NCBI GenBank assembly: GCA_945861535.1
Contig: CAMAUZ010000026.1
Span: forward strand, 20,066 to 84,065
Reading direction: 5' to 3'
Source of the DNA: Akkermansia muciniphila
GTDB lineage: Bacteria > Verrucomicrobiota > Verrucomicrobiia > Limisphaerales > BJHT01
Length of the DNA: 64,000 nucleotides
Shown here piece by piece: positions 33,479 to 41,414 of this stretch. How positions within the stretch are numbered: the stretch's first letter is position 1; the number at the start of each line of letters is the position of its first letter. The notes under the pieces were generated by a model, which was not told the origin of the DNA, searched no databases, and saw only the letters and a list, made by a program, of their open reading frames with translations. The position numbers and the translations under genes are program-made.

Positions 33479-33600
33479 TGTGGCGCAGGTTTCCAAACCT
33501 GCTGTGTCGCCGACTTCCAAGTCGGCAGGGTGTTGGCCTCGCCGGACGCTCCGCAGGTTTAGAAACCTGCGATACAGCAGGCTTGGAAGCCTGCGCTACA
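33479..33600. repeat. Dispersed palindromic repeat family G, copy 1
   Basis: A unit built of GCAGGTTTCCAAACCTGC and CGACTTCCAAGTCGGC words on the left and their inverted counterparts on the right (GCAGGTTTAGAAACCTGCGA, TACAGCAGGCTTGGAAGCC). The whole is one large inverted repeat of smaller palindromes. A second copy lies at 48878-49033. It occupies most of the gap between the SIR2-NACHT and acyl-CoA dehydrogenase genes, which are convergent, so it could act as a bidirectional terminator. Confidence 0.7.
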
Positions 33601-33622
33601 CATCGGGTCTGAAAGGTGCCGG

Positions 33623-35614
33623 CTACGACTCGCGTGCCGCCGGGTGCGCGGAACTCGCGCGCGGGCCGCCGGCGCTCCCGCGCAGGATTCCCGTTTCGAG
33701 CCACTCGAGTCTGCCGGCGCTGATGGCTTGGGCGAGGGAGTAGCCGGGGCGGTCGGAGTTGTGACGGATGCCGGTGAAGTGGGCGGCGATGCGTTCGCGG
33801 GCGGTGCGGCAGAAGTAGTCGGCGAGTTTGACGAGGTCGTCGCGGGATTCGGCGGTGTCGAGGAGGGTTTGGGCGCGGCAGCAGGTGGCGGTGAGGGCGA
33901 AGAGTTCGGTGCCGATATCGACGAAGCGGCCGAGGAGGACTTGTTGGCGCTCGAGTTTGGGGCCGAACAATGCCATCGCGTGGAAGAGGGAGCGCGCGAG
34001 TTTGCGGCTGGTGCGGGCGGCGTAGCGGAGGTGGCGTTTCAAGGTGGGATGAAGGTGCGTCGCGCCGCGGGTGTCGGGCGTGGCGAAGGGGAGCCATTGT
34101 TGCGGATACCAGACGGCGTAGTGGAGGCCGGCTTTGAGGGCGGCCTTGGCGCGTTCGGCGAGGGGGAGTTGGGTGTTGAGCGCGGCGCCGGCGATTTTCA
34201 GATGCGGGTCGAGGGCTTCGCGGGCGAGGAAGAGGCGCATGATTTCGGAGGAGCCTTCGAAGATGGTGTTGATGCGGCAGTCGCGCAGGAAGCGTTCGAT
34301 GGCGAGCGGGGCTTCGCCGCGGGCTTTGAGGGAATCGGCGGTTTCGTAGCCGCGGCCACCGCGGATTTGCATGGTTTCGTTGACGATGCGCCAGGCGGCT
34401 TCGGAGCCCCAGAGTTTGCACATGGCGGCTTCGAGGCGGACGTCGGCGTGTTTGTCGCGGTCCACTTTGCTGGCGGCGTAGAGGGTCATGGATTCGAGCG
34501 CGAAAATGTCGGCGGCCATGTGGGCGAGCTTGTCGGCGATGGCGGCGTGCTTGGCGATGGGCGCGCCCCATTGCTCGCGTTCGGCGGCCCAGCGGCGGGC
34601 GATTTCGAGGCAGCGTTTGCTCGCGCCGAGGCAGCCGGCGGGGAGCGTGAGGCGGCCGGTATTGAGCGTGGAGAGGGCGACCTTCAGGCCCTTGCCTTCG
34701 GCGAGGATGATGTTTTCGCGCGGGACGCGGACGTTGGTGAAGCGCACGACGCCGTTGTAGAGGGCCTTCAGGCCCATGAAGCGGCAGCGGTGCGTGACCT
34801 CAATGCCGGGCGTGTCCATGTCCACGATGAACGCGGTGACCTGGTCGCGCGAGCGGCCGTGGACGACCTTCGCGGGCGTGCGGGCCATGACGACGATGAC
34901 GCCGGCTTTGGTGCCGTTCGTACACCAGAGTTTCTCGCCGTTGATGATGAAGCCGGTGCCGTCGGACGTGGGGTCGGCGCGGGTGACCATGCGGGCGGGG
35001 TCGGAGCCGACGCCGGTTTCGGTGAGGGCGAAGGCGGAGATTTCACCCTTGGCGACACGCGGGAGGAAGCGGCGTTTTTGTTCCTCGGTGCCGAAGAGGA
35101 TGAGCGGTTGCGGCACGCCGATGGATTGGTGCGCGGAGAGCAGCGCGGTGAGATTCGCGCAATAGCTGCCGAGCAGGATCGCGGCGCGGCAGTAGTTGGT
35201 TTGCGAGAGGCCGAGGCCGCCGTGCGCGGGGGAAATCTTGATGCCGAATGCGCCGAGGGCGGCGAGGCCGTCGAGGACTTTTTGCGGAATCTCGCCGGTG
35301 CGGTCGATCTCGTCGGGATCAACATTGGCCGCGAGGAAGGCTTCGAGGCGTTGGAGGAAGGCGTCGCCCTGGTCGTGGTCGGCGGGCTTTTGTAGGGGGA
35401 ACGGCAGCAGGGTCTCGAGGTTGAGTCGGCCGAGGAAGAGGTCGGTGGCGAAGCTGGCGCGGGCGGCGGTGGCGTCGCGGGCGGCCTCGGTCATCTCGAG
35501 CGCGGCGCGTTGGCCGGTGGACATGCGCGAGGTGTCGATGACGGGGGCGGCTTCGTCGGTGTGGGCGGGCGGGGCGACGGGGGCGGCGCTCGGGGTGGGG
35601 GTGAGAGTGTTCAT
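33623..35614 (-). CDS. Acyl-CoA dehydrogenase with long C-terminal extension
   Basis: A 663-residue flavoenzyme carrying out the first step of fatty-acid beta-oxidation. Core blocks: GIKISPAHGGLGLSQTNY, the substrate/FAD-binding ISAFALTETGVGSDPARM, WCTNGTKAGVIVVMARTP, QIRGGRGYETADSLKARGE and the C-terminal FLRDCRINTIFEGSSEIMRL with the catalytic Glu. The extra C-terminal domain of about 200 residues (RAKAALKAGLHYAVWYPQQW onward) is like that of very-long-chain acyl-CoA dehydrogenases. The last residues, RGSAGGPRASSAHPAARES, look encoded by a dispersed repeat (33640-33690). Last gene of the operon; its ATG lies 7 bases after the stop of the hydratase/dehydrogenase gene. Confidence 0.93.
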   Translation of the reverse strand: MNTLTPTPSAAPVAPPAHTDEAAPVIDTSRMSTGQRAALEMTEAARDATAARASFATDLFLGRLNLETLLPFPLQKPADHDQGDAFLQRLEAFLAANVDPDEIDRTGEIPQKVLDGLAALGAFGIKISPAHGGLGLSQTNYCRAAILLGSYCANLTALLSAHQSIGVPQPLILFGTEEQKRRFLPRVAKGEISAFALTETGVGSDPARMVTRADPTSDGTGFIINGEKLWCTNGTKAGVIVVMARTPAKVVHGRSRDQVTAFIVDMDTPGIEVTHRCRFMGLKALYNGVVRFTNVRVPRENIILAEGKGLKVALSTLNTGRLTLPAGCLGASKRCLEIARRWAAEREQWGAPIAKHAAIADKLAHMAADIFALESMTLYAASKVDRDKHADVRLEAAMCKLWGSEAAWRIVNETMQIRGGRGYETADSLKARGEAPLAIERFLRDCRINTIFEGSSEIMRLFLAREALDPHLKIAGAALNTQLPLAERAKAALKAGLHYAVWYPQQWLPFATPDTRGATHLHPTLKRHLRYAARTSRKLARSLFHAMALFGPKLERQQVLLGRFVDIGTELFALTATCCRAQTLLDTAESRDDLVKLADYFCRTARERIAAHFTGIRHNSDRPGYSLAQAISAGRLEWLETGILRGSAGGPRASSAHPAARES

Positions 35615-35620
35615 GGGAAT

Positions 35621-38440
35621 TTAGAGTTGGGAATTTCGAGTTGCGAATGGGGGATGGGCCGCGGGCGCGGTGGGTTGGTGCGAGGGGGTGCGGCTCGGCG
35701 TTGCTTTGGTAGCGCAGCCGTCCTCGACTGCGAGTGGCGGGGCGTCCTCGCCCCGGCTTTCGGAACTGGCGGCGAGACGCCGCCCGAACTCGCAGGCGGG
35801 GACGCCTGCGGTACCGGGGGCGGGGTAGAAGGTGCCGTTGACGGCGGCGAGATCGCGGAGGAGGGCGCAGGGGGTGAAGCGGTTTGCGGCGGAGTCGGGA
35901 CTTGCGGGCGGGCCGCCCGCGCTCCCGCTCCGGGAGAGGGCGTCGAGGGTGGTGACGATTTCGCGCAGGCCGGTGGCGTCGGCGTAGCGGAGGGGGCCAC
36001 CGTGGAAGGGGGCGAAGCCGGTGCCCATGACCATCGCGAAGTCGATGTCGGCGGGGGAATCGACGACGCCTTCTTCGAGGCAGCGCGCGGCTTCGTTGAC
36101 CATGGCGAGGACGAGGCGGTCTTGCAGTTCTTGATGGGTGAGATCGGCGCTGCGGGTGTCGGTGGTGAAGCGCGCGGCGAGCGCGTTGGGCACGGCGGAC
36201 GAGCCTTGGTGATCGTAGAAGCCGCGGCTGGATTTTTTTCCGAGCCAGCCGGCGTCGATCATTTGCTGGAGGACGGCGGGGACGGTGAGGCGCGGTGCGA
36301 AGGCCGTGGCGAGCGTGCCGGCGACATGCAGGGAGACGTCCATGCCGATCTCGTCGATGAGGCGGAGCGGTCCCATGGGCATGCCGAAATCGAGCATGGC
36401 TTCGTCGATGTCCTCGATGGCCGCGCCGCTGGTGAAGAGGTGGCCGGCCTCGAGGAGGTAGGGCATGAGGATGCGGTTGACGAGGAAGCCGGGGCGGTCG
36501 CGGACGACGACGGGGAGCTTGCCGATCTGCTGCGCGAAGCGGACGGCGCGTTGCACGGTCGCAGGCGCGGTGGCGTCACCGACGATGATCTCGACGAGCT
36601 GCATGCGGTGGACGGGATTGAAGAAATGCAAGCCGGCCACACTGGAGCTGACGCCGGGGCTGCCGCCGAGCTGCGTGACGGACAGCGCCGACGTGTTGGT
36701 CAACAGGAGCGTGTTGGAGCCAACTTGCGCGGCCAGCTTGCGAAAGAGTTTCTGCTTGAGATCGAGGCGCTCGACGGCGGCTTCGATGACGAGATCGACG
36801 TGGCGCAGGGGCACGTCGGTGGCGGTGGGCTGGATGCGGTCGAGGCCGGTGCAGGCTTCGAGAGGCGTGACGAGGCGGCGTTTCACCGCGTCGTCGTAGA
36901 GCTTTTGAATCGCGCTCATGCCACGGGCGACGGCGGCGGCGTTGATGTCTTTGAGGATCACTCGGACGCCGTGGGAGCTGAGCCAGTGCGCGATGCCAGC
37001 GCCCATGACGCCGGCACCGATGACGGCGACGGTGTGGACGCGGGGGGCCGTCGGGGCCGTGGAGAGGGCTTCGCGGGGAGGGATTTCGTCCCGAGAAACC
37101 GGAGCGCCGAGCATTGCTCGGCCAGTGGGCACGCCAGCTCCATCGTGCCGAGCAATGCTCGGCGCTCCGGTCGCGGGATGGGGCAGGAGTTCAAGGGGCG
37201 GATTTTGTTTGAGGGAAATCTCCATGCAGACCTCTCCTCCCGCGACGAGAGGAGAGGGAGCGAGGGGCAGGCGTTTAGTCCGCCCATCACTTGCTGCAAT
37301 GGTGGCTCCGACAGGAGCGGGGTAGCTGAGTTTCTTCGCGTGTTCCTGGAGGAGGAAGAGGTTGAGCAAATTGCGGGCGCGGCTGCCGGTGGCGAGGTCG
37401 GCGAAGGCATCGCGCTCGAGGCGCAGCGAATGCTCGTGCGAGTGGCGGATGCCGGTGGTGATGACGTCGATGGCCTTGATGACGGCGTGGTAGTGGCCGC
37501 GGGTTTTGCGGAGGACTTGGTTGCGCACGCGGGCGGCGATGAGGGGCGCGGCGAGTGCGGTGGCACGATGCGCGAGCGAGGTCGGGCGGGGGCGGTGCGG
37601 GAGGTGTCCGTGGAGGCTGGCGAGTTTGCGGCGGGCGGCGTCGAGAAGGTTTTCGCGCGGGGCGAGTTCGTCGATGAGACCTTTCTTCAAGGCGAGTTTT
37701 GCGGGCAGGATTTTGCCGTTGAGGATGAGGTCGAGCGCGGCGGGCAGGCCGATCAGGCGCGGGAGGCGGGTCGAGCCGCCCCAGGCGGGGAGGATGCCGA
37801 GCTGGGTTTCGGGCAGGCCGATTTTCGTGGCGTTGTCGGGCGAGGCGATGCGGAAGTCGCACGCGAGGCAGACCTCGAAGCCGCCGCCGAGGCACGCGCC
37901 GTGAATGGCGGCGACGGTCGGGATGGGCAGCGAAGCAAGGCGGTCGAAGAGTTGTTGGCCGCGTTCGACCATCGCGGTGAGTTGCGCGCGGGTGTCGGCG
38001 GTGGGCGTGCTGATGGTGTGGTAAAGGGCGTGGACATCGGCGCCGGCGATGAAGATGGCGGGCTTGGCGCTGAGGAGGACGAGGCCTTTGATTTCAGGGT
38101 GCGCGGCGATGTGGGTGAGGTGGGCGTCGAGTTCGTCGAGCGTGGCGGAGTCGAAGACGTTCGCCGCGGAGTCGGGGCGGTCGAAGGTGAGGAGGCAGAG
38201 GGCGTCGTCGGTGACGGTGCGGTGGATGTTTATGAAAGTGAGGGTAGGTGTCGGCATGGGGTTGGGGGTGGGTCGTGGAGTGGCCGACCCCTCGGCCCGG
38301 CCCTCGGCCCGCTCGGCACTCGCGGGGAGGGGGAGAGCGGAGGCGCGGGGGGGCGGGGGGCGGACCGGATTGACCGGGTTGACGGGGTTGACGGGATTGC
38401 CGGGGAAGAGATCGGTGGTGGTGAGGGAGAGGGTGTTCAT
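35621..38440 (-). CDS. fadJ: Fused enoyl-CoA hydratase / 3-hydroxyacyl-CoA dehydrogenase
   Basis: A 939-residue bifunctional beta-oxidation enzyme. Crotonase domain: VLLSAKPAIFIAGADVHAL and IHGACLGGGFEVCLACDFRI (oxyanion hole), KIGLPETQLGILPAWGGSTR. Dehydrogenase domain: NAD-binding VAVIGAGVMGAGIAHWLSS, TNTSALSVTQL, LHFFNPVHRMQLVEII with the catalytic His, and VVRDRPGFLVNRIL; then GFAPFHGGPLRYAD. Start: the ATG at 38440 overlaps the thiolase stop (ATGA) and has GGAGG just upstream; this adds a 61-residue lead with a nine-base tandem repeat (NPVNPVNPVNPV, 38367-38402) before the hydratase domain at about 38257, where an ATG without Shine-Dalgarno also lies. Palindromic repeats are translated in the inter-domain linker (37099-37171) and in the C-terminal tail (35700-35821). 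Confidence 0.92.
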   Translation of the reverse strand: MNTLSLTTTDLFPGNPVNPVNPVNPVRPPPPRASALPLPASAERAEGRAEGSATPRPTPNPMPTPTLTFINIHRTVTDDALCLLTFDRPDSAANVFDSATLDELDAHLTHIAAHPEIKGLVLLSAKPAIFIAGADVHALYHTISTPTADTRAQLTAMVERGQQLFDRLASLPIPTVAAIHGACLGGGFEVCLACDFRIASPDNATKIGLPETQLGILPAWGGSTRLPRLIGLPAALDLILNGKILPAKLALKKGLIDELAPRENLLDAARRKLASLHGHLPHRPRPTSLAHRATALAAPLIAARVRNQVLRKTRGHYHAVIKAIDVITTGIRHSHEHSLRLERDAFADLATGSRARNLLNLFLLQEHAKKLSYPAPVGATIAASDGRTKRLPLAPSPLVAGGEVCMEISLKQNPPLELLPHPATGAPSIARHDGAGVPTGRAMLGAPVSRDEIPPREALSTAPTAPRVHTVAVIGAGVMGAGIAHWLSSHGVRVILKDINAAAVARGMSAIQKLYDDAVKRRLVTPLEACTGLDRIQPTATDVPLRHVDLVIEAAVERLDLKQKLFRKLAAQVGSNTLLLTNTSALSVTQLGGSPGVSSSVAGLHFFNPVHRMQLVEIIVGDATAPATVQRAVRFAQQIGKLPVVVRDRPGFLVNRILMPYLLEAGHLFTSGAAIEDIDEAMLDFGMPMGPLRLIDEIGMDVSLHVAGTLATAFAPRLTVPAVLQQMIDAGWLGKKSSRGFYDHQGSSAVPNALAARFTTDTRSADLTHQELQDRLVLAMVNEAARCLEEGVVDSPADIDFAMVMGTGFAPFHGGPLRYADATGLREIVTTLDALSRSGSAGGPPASPDSAANRFTPCALLRDLAAVNGTFYPAPGTAGVPACEFGRRLAASSESRGEDAPPLAVEDGCATKATPSRTPSHQPTAPAAHPPFATRNSQL
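35772..35821 (-). repeat. Dispersed repeat family D inside the hydratase/dehydrogenase 3' end
   Basis: GGCGAGACGCCGCCCGAACT then CGCAGGCGGGGACGCCTGCG and GTACCGGGG. It is translated in the minus direction as PGTAGVPACEFGRRLA, beyond the conserved end of the enzyme (NGTFYPA). Adjacent bases to 35700 (GCGAGTGGCGGGGCGTCC and neighbours) belong to another palindromic unit. Copies of D also lie at 39834-39884 and 39893-39941. Confidence 0.65.
37099..37171. repeat. Dispersed repeat family C inside the hydratase/dehydrogenase linker
   Basis: A 24-base arm beginning CCGGAGCGCCGAGCATTGCT at 37099-37122 recurs exactly inverted at 37148-37171; the centre is GCCAGTGGGCACGCCAGC-like. It is translated in frame as TGAPSIARHDGAGVPTGRAM and onward, between the hydratase and dehydrogenase domains. 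The same arm word occurs in alaS at 51180-51234. Confidence 0.75.
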
Positions 38441-39717
38441 AAGGCCTCCAACCAGAGGGCCGCGCCTTGGCCACCGCCGACGCAGAGGGAGACGAGTGCG
38501 CGGTGGGCGGAGCGGCGTTTGAGTTCGAGCAGGGTGGTGAGGACGAGGCGTGCGCCGGTCGCGCCGACGGGATGGCCGAGAGCGATGGCACCGCCGTTGA
38601 CATTGAGTTTTTCGAGCGGGATTTCGCCGAGGGCGGCGGGGCGGCCGAGGACTTTGCGGGCAAATTTTTCCGAGCGGGCGCATTCGAGGCAGGCGAGGAC
38701 CTGGGCGGCGAAGGCTTCGTTGATTTCGATAAGGTCGGCGTCGGCGGGGCCGAGGCCGGTGAGGTCTTGGGCTTTGGCCATCGCGAAGACGGGGCCGAGG
38801 CCCATGCGGCTGGGATCGCAGCCGGCGTAGGCGTAGCCGGTGAGGACGCCGAGGGGATGCAGGCCGAGTTCGGCGGCCTTGGTTTCGGTCATGACGAGGA
38901 GGGCGACGGCGCCGTCGGTGATTTGCGAGGAGTTGGCGGCGGTGACGGTGCCGTTGCGTTTGTCGAAAACGGGTTTGAGGCGCGCGAGGGTCGCGGGGGT
39001 TTGATCGGTGCGCGGGCCGTTGTCGGTGGCGAGGGCGGTGCCGGCGGCGTTGAAGACGGGGCAGATTTCGGCGGCCATTTTTTCACGGGCGGCGAGGGTG
39101 CGTTTGTGTGACTCGATGGCGAAAGCGTCCTGGCGGGCGCGGGTGAGGCCGAGTTCGCGGGCGAGGAGTTCGGCGGTTTCGCCCATGTTCAGGCCGCAGA
39201 CAGGGTCGGTGAGGCCGAGCAGGAGGCCGATGCGCGGTTTGAAATCAGCGGGGCGGAAGGCGGCGAGGGCTTTCAGCTTTTGCAGCGCGTTGCGGGCTTT
39301 GGCGAGGGCGGTGAACTTGGCGGCGGCGGTTTGGGGAAAGAGGAGCGGGACTTGGGACATGCTCTCGGTGCCGCCGACGAGGAAGATTTCGCCGCGGCCG
39401 GCGGCGGCTTTTTCCGCGGCTTGGGTGATGGCTTCGAAGCCGGAGGCGCAGTTGCGGTGGACGGTGATGGCGGGGACGGACTCGGGGATGCCGGCGCGGA
39501 GGGCGATGACGCGGGCGATGTTGGCGGCATCGAAGGGCTGGCAGACGCAGCCGAAGATGACTTCGTCGATGCAGGATGGATCAATGCCAGTGCGGGTGAG
39601 GAGGGCGTTGACGGCGATGCGTCCGAGTTCGTCAGGGGCGAGGCCGGCGAGGTCCGTGCCGGCGCGGCAGAACGGGGTTCGGACTCCATCCACGATGACC
39701 ATGCGGGGCGTTTTCAT
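38437..39717 (-). CDS. Acetyl-CoA C-acyltransferase (thiolase)
   Basis: A 426-residue degradative thiolase cleaving 3-ketoacyl-CoA at the last step of beta-oxidation. Active-site residues are all present: acyl-accepting Cys90 in HRNCASG, His in GHPVGATGARL and the C-terminal Cys in SLCVGGGQG. EINEAFAAQVLACLE is the usual NEAFA block. The length fits the FadI-type mitochondrial-trifunctional-like thiolases. Its ATG overlaps the upstream ligase stop (39714-39717) and its stop overlaps the hydratase/dehydrogenase start. Confidence 0.95.
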   Translation of the reverse strand: MKTPRMVIVDGVRTPFCRAGTDLAGLAPDELGRIAVNALLTRTGIDPSCIDEVIFGCVCQPFDAANIARVIALRAGIPESVPAITVHRNCASGFEAITQAAEKAAAGRGEIFLVGGTESMSQVPLLFPQTAAAKFTALAKARNALQKLKALAAFRPADFKPRIGLLLGLTDPVCGLNMGETAELLARELGLTRARQDAFAIESHKRTLAAREKMAAEICPVFNAAGTALATDNGPRTDQTPATLARLKPVFDKRNGTVTAANSSQITDGAVALLVMTETKAAELGLHPLGVLTGYAYAGCDPSRMGLGPVFAMAKAQDLTGLGPADADLIEINEAFAAQVLACLECARSEKFARKVLGRPAALGEIPLEKLNVNGGAIALGHPVGATGARLVLTTLLELKRRSAHRALVSLCVGGGQGAALWLEAL

Positions 39718-41414
39718 TTGGCGGCCTCCAGAGGTTCACGTTGGGTTGTTGTTAAGTTGGACAGGGCCGGGGCGGGATTGGTGGAAACAATTTGCGTCGC
39801 GGTGGCGGTGCGGTTGGTGGGGATTGGATCGAGCGGCGAGACGCCGCCCGAACTCGCAGGCGAGGACGCCTGCGGTACCGGGGTTAACGCGTGCGGCGAG
39901 ACGCTGTGCGAACTCGCAGGCGGGGACGTCTGCGGGACCGCACCGGGGCGGTTGTCGAGGATCTTGCTTTCCTTGAGTTGAACGCCGACGCCCTGGCGGC
40001 GGCGGAGTTCCTCGGCGCTGTGGAATTCGATGCGGTTGGGGTGCAGTTCGGCGGTGTTGTAGAGGCGGGCGCGGAGGTCGTGGGTGAGGCGGGCTTCGTC
40101 GGTGCCGTTGATTTTTTGGACGTGGAGAATGAGTTCGTCCACTTCGAGCGGGTCGTCGTGGTGCTTGCGAAGTTCGAGCTGCCAGGAGCCGACGTCATCG
40201 ACGTTGTCGAGGACGTGTTCGAGCTGGTTGAAATCGACGAGCGTGCCTTTGAGTTTGCCGAAATTGAGGCTCTTGATTTCGGTGCTGCGGCTGATGTTGC
40301 CGAGGAGGCGCGGGACGGTGCGGCCGCAGCCGGGGCAGCGTTCGTAGGTCAGGCGGCCGTCGAGATAATCGCCGGTGCGATAGCGGATGACGACGGTGCC
40401 GCGGCCGTCGAGCGGCGTGAAAACAATCTCGCCGGGCTGGCCGGGCGGGACGAGGCGGCCGGTTTTCGGATCGATCAATTCGACAAGGCCAAGGTCGGGG
40501 TAGAGATGGAAGCCGGTCTCGTGTTTGCCGAAGGAATTGGCGCATTCGCCCCACGCCATACGGGCTTCGGTGAAGCCGTAGGTGCTGACGATGTCGAGGC
40601 CGGGCGAGCCGAGTTCGGCGGCGAGGTTGACCAGTTTCCGCTTCATGCCGTCGGGGACTTTCTCGCCGCCGAGGACGAGGCGGCGAAGGGTTTCGAGGCG
40701 TACGCCTTCAGCCGCGGCTTGATGCAGGACGTGATAGAGGAAGGTCGGCATGCCGATGAGAATGTCGGGCTTGAGCTTCCGAATGAGGCGGAGATTGCCG
40801 TCGGTGCCCATGACTTTGCCGCCGCCGGTGCTGGTCTGGAACACGCCGAATGCCACACCGCCGTAGTGGGTTTGCCAGAAGGCGAGATGCGGCGCGAAGG
40901 GGAAGAGATTGAGCAGGCGCAGGTCGGGCGCGGCGCCGCAGATTTCGAAGACGCGTTTGCCGGTGAGCGCGAGATGATCGAGGTCGTAGCGGGTGAAAAG
41001 AAATGGAATCGGCTCGGCGGAACGGCCGGTGGTGCTGGTCATGAACACGGGGCGGAACTCGGCATCCAGGGCGCGGCGGACGTGTTCGCGGCCGTGGATG
41101 AGGGCACCGAGGATGTTCGCGGGGCGGCGGGCGAGGATTTTTTTGTCGGGCAGAACGAGGAAGTCGCGGATGCGGTTGGGATGCTCGGGCGTGGAGCTGA
41201 GGTCGAGCTTCGAGGTGAGCGGGAGGCAGTCGAGGTCCTCAAGGGTGCGGAGATCGTCCGGGGCGAAGCCGTGTTCGTGAAAGAGCGCGCGGTAGTGCGG
41301 TGAGAAGGGAACGACGACGTCGCGCAGGTAGCGGCGCAGCTTCTCGGTTTGGAGGCGGCGGACGGTGGCTTCAGGCAGCGTGTGCCATTGGGTGGTGAGC
41401 AGGTTCGTGTTCAT
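39714..41414 (-). CDS. PaaK-like AMP-dependent acyl-CoA ligase
   Basis: A 566-residue adenylate-forming enzyme of the phenylacetate-CoA ligase family. Seen: FMTSTTGRSAEPIPFLFT (the phosphate-binding TSG/TTG loop), YGFTEARMAWGECA (the YGxTE motif), GEIVFTPLDGRGTVVIRYRTGDY (RTGD) and a Cys pair in ERCPGCGRTVPRLLG that could bind zinc. It probably activates a carboxylic acid feeding the downstream beta-oxidation enzymes; substrate unknown. The conserved protein ends near LKESKILDNRPG; the remaining about 75 residues (AVPQTSPPASSHSVSPHAL and onward) are encoded by two copies of repeat family D. Its start overlaps the patatin gene by 44 bases. Confidence 0.87.
   Translation of the reverse strand: MNTNLLTTQWHTLPEATVRRLQTEKLRRYLRDVVVPFSPHYRALFHEHGFAPDDLRTLEDLDCLPLTSKLDLSSTPEHPNRIRDFLVLPDKKILARRPANILGALIHGREHVRRALDAEFRPVFMTSTTGRSAEPIPFLFTRYDLDHLALTGKRVFEICGAAPDLRLLNLFPFAPHLAFWQTHYGGVAFGVFQTSTGGGKVMGTDGNLRLIRKLKPDILIGMPTFLYHVLHQAAAEGVRLETLRRLVLGGEKVPDGMKRKLVNLAAELGSPGLDIVSTYGFTEARMAWGECANSFGKHETGFHLYPDLGLVELIDPKTGRLVPPGQPGEIVFTPLDGRGTVVIRYRTGDYLDGRLTYERCPGCGRTVPRLLGNISRSTEIKSLNFGKLKGTLVDFNQLEHVLDNVDDVGSWQLELRKHHDDPLEVDELILHVQKINGTDEARLTHDLRARLYNTAELHPNRIEFHSAEELRRRQGVGVQLKESKILDNRPGAVPQTSPPASSHSVSPHALTPVPQASSPASSGGVSPLDPIPTNRTATATQIVSTNPAPALSNLTTTQREPLEAAK
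39834..39941 (-). repeat. Two tandem copies of dispersed repeat family D inside the ligase 3' end
   Basis: GGCGAGACGCCGCCCGAACT begins the copy at 39834-39884 and GGCGAGACGCTGTGCGAACT the copy at 39893-39941; each continues CGCAGGCG(A/G)GGACG(C/T)CTGCG. Read in the minus direction they encode the VPQASSPASSGGVSPL-type tail of the ligase. Confidence 0.7.

Noticed and set aside
35510..38830. 1106-codon plus-strand frame over the hydratase/dehydrogenase gene
   Set aside because: Glycine- and acid-rich shadow of the GC-rich minus-strand gene, which shows all catalytic motifs.
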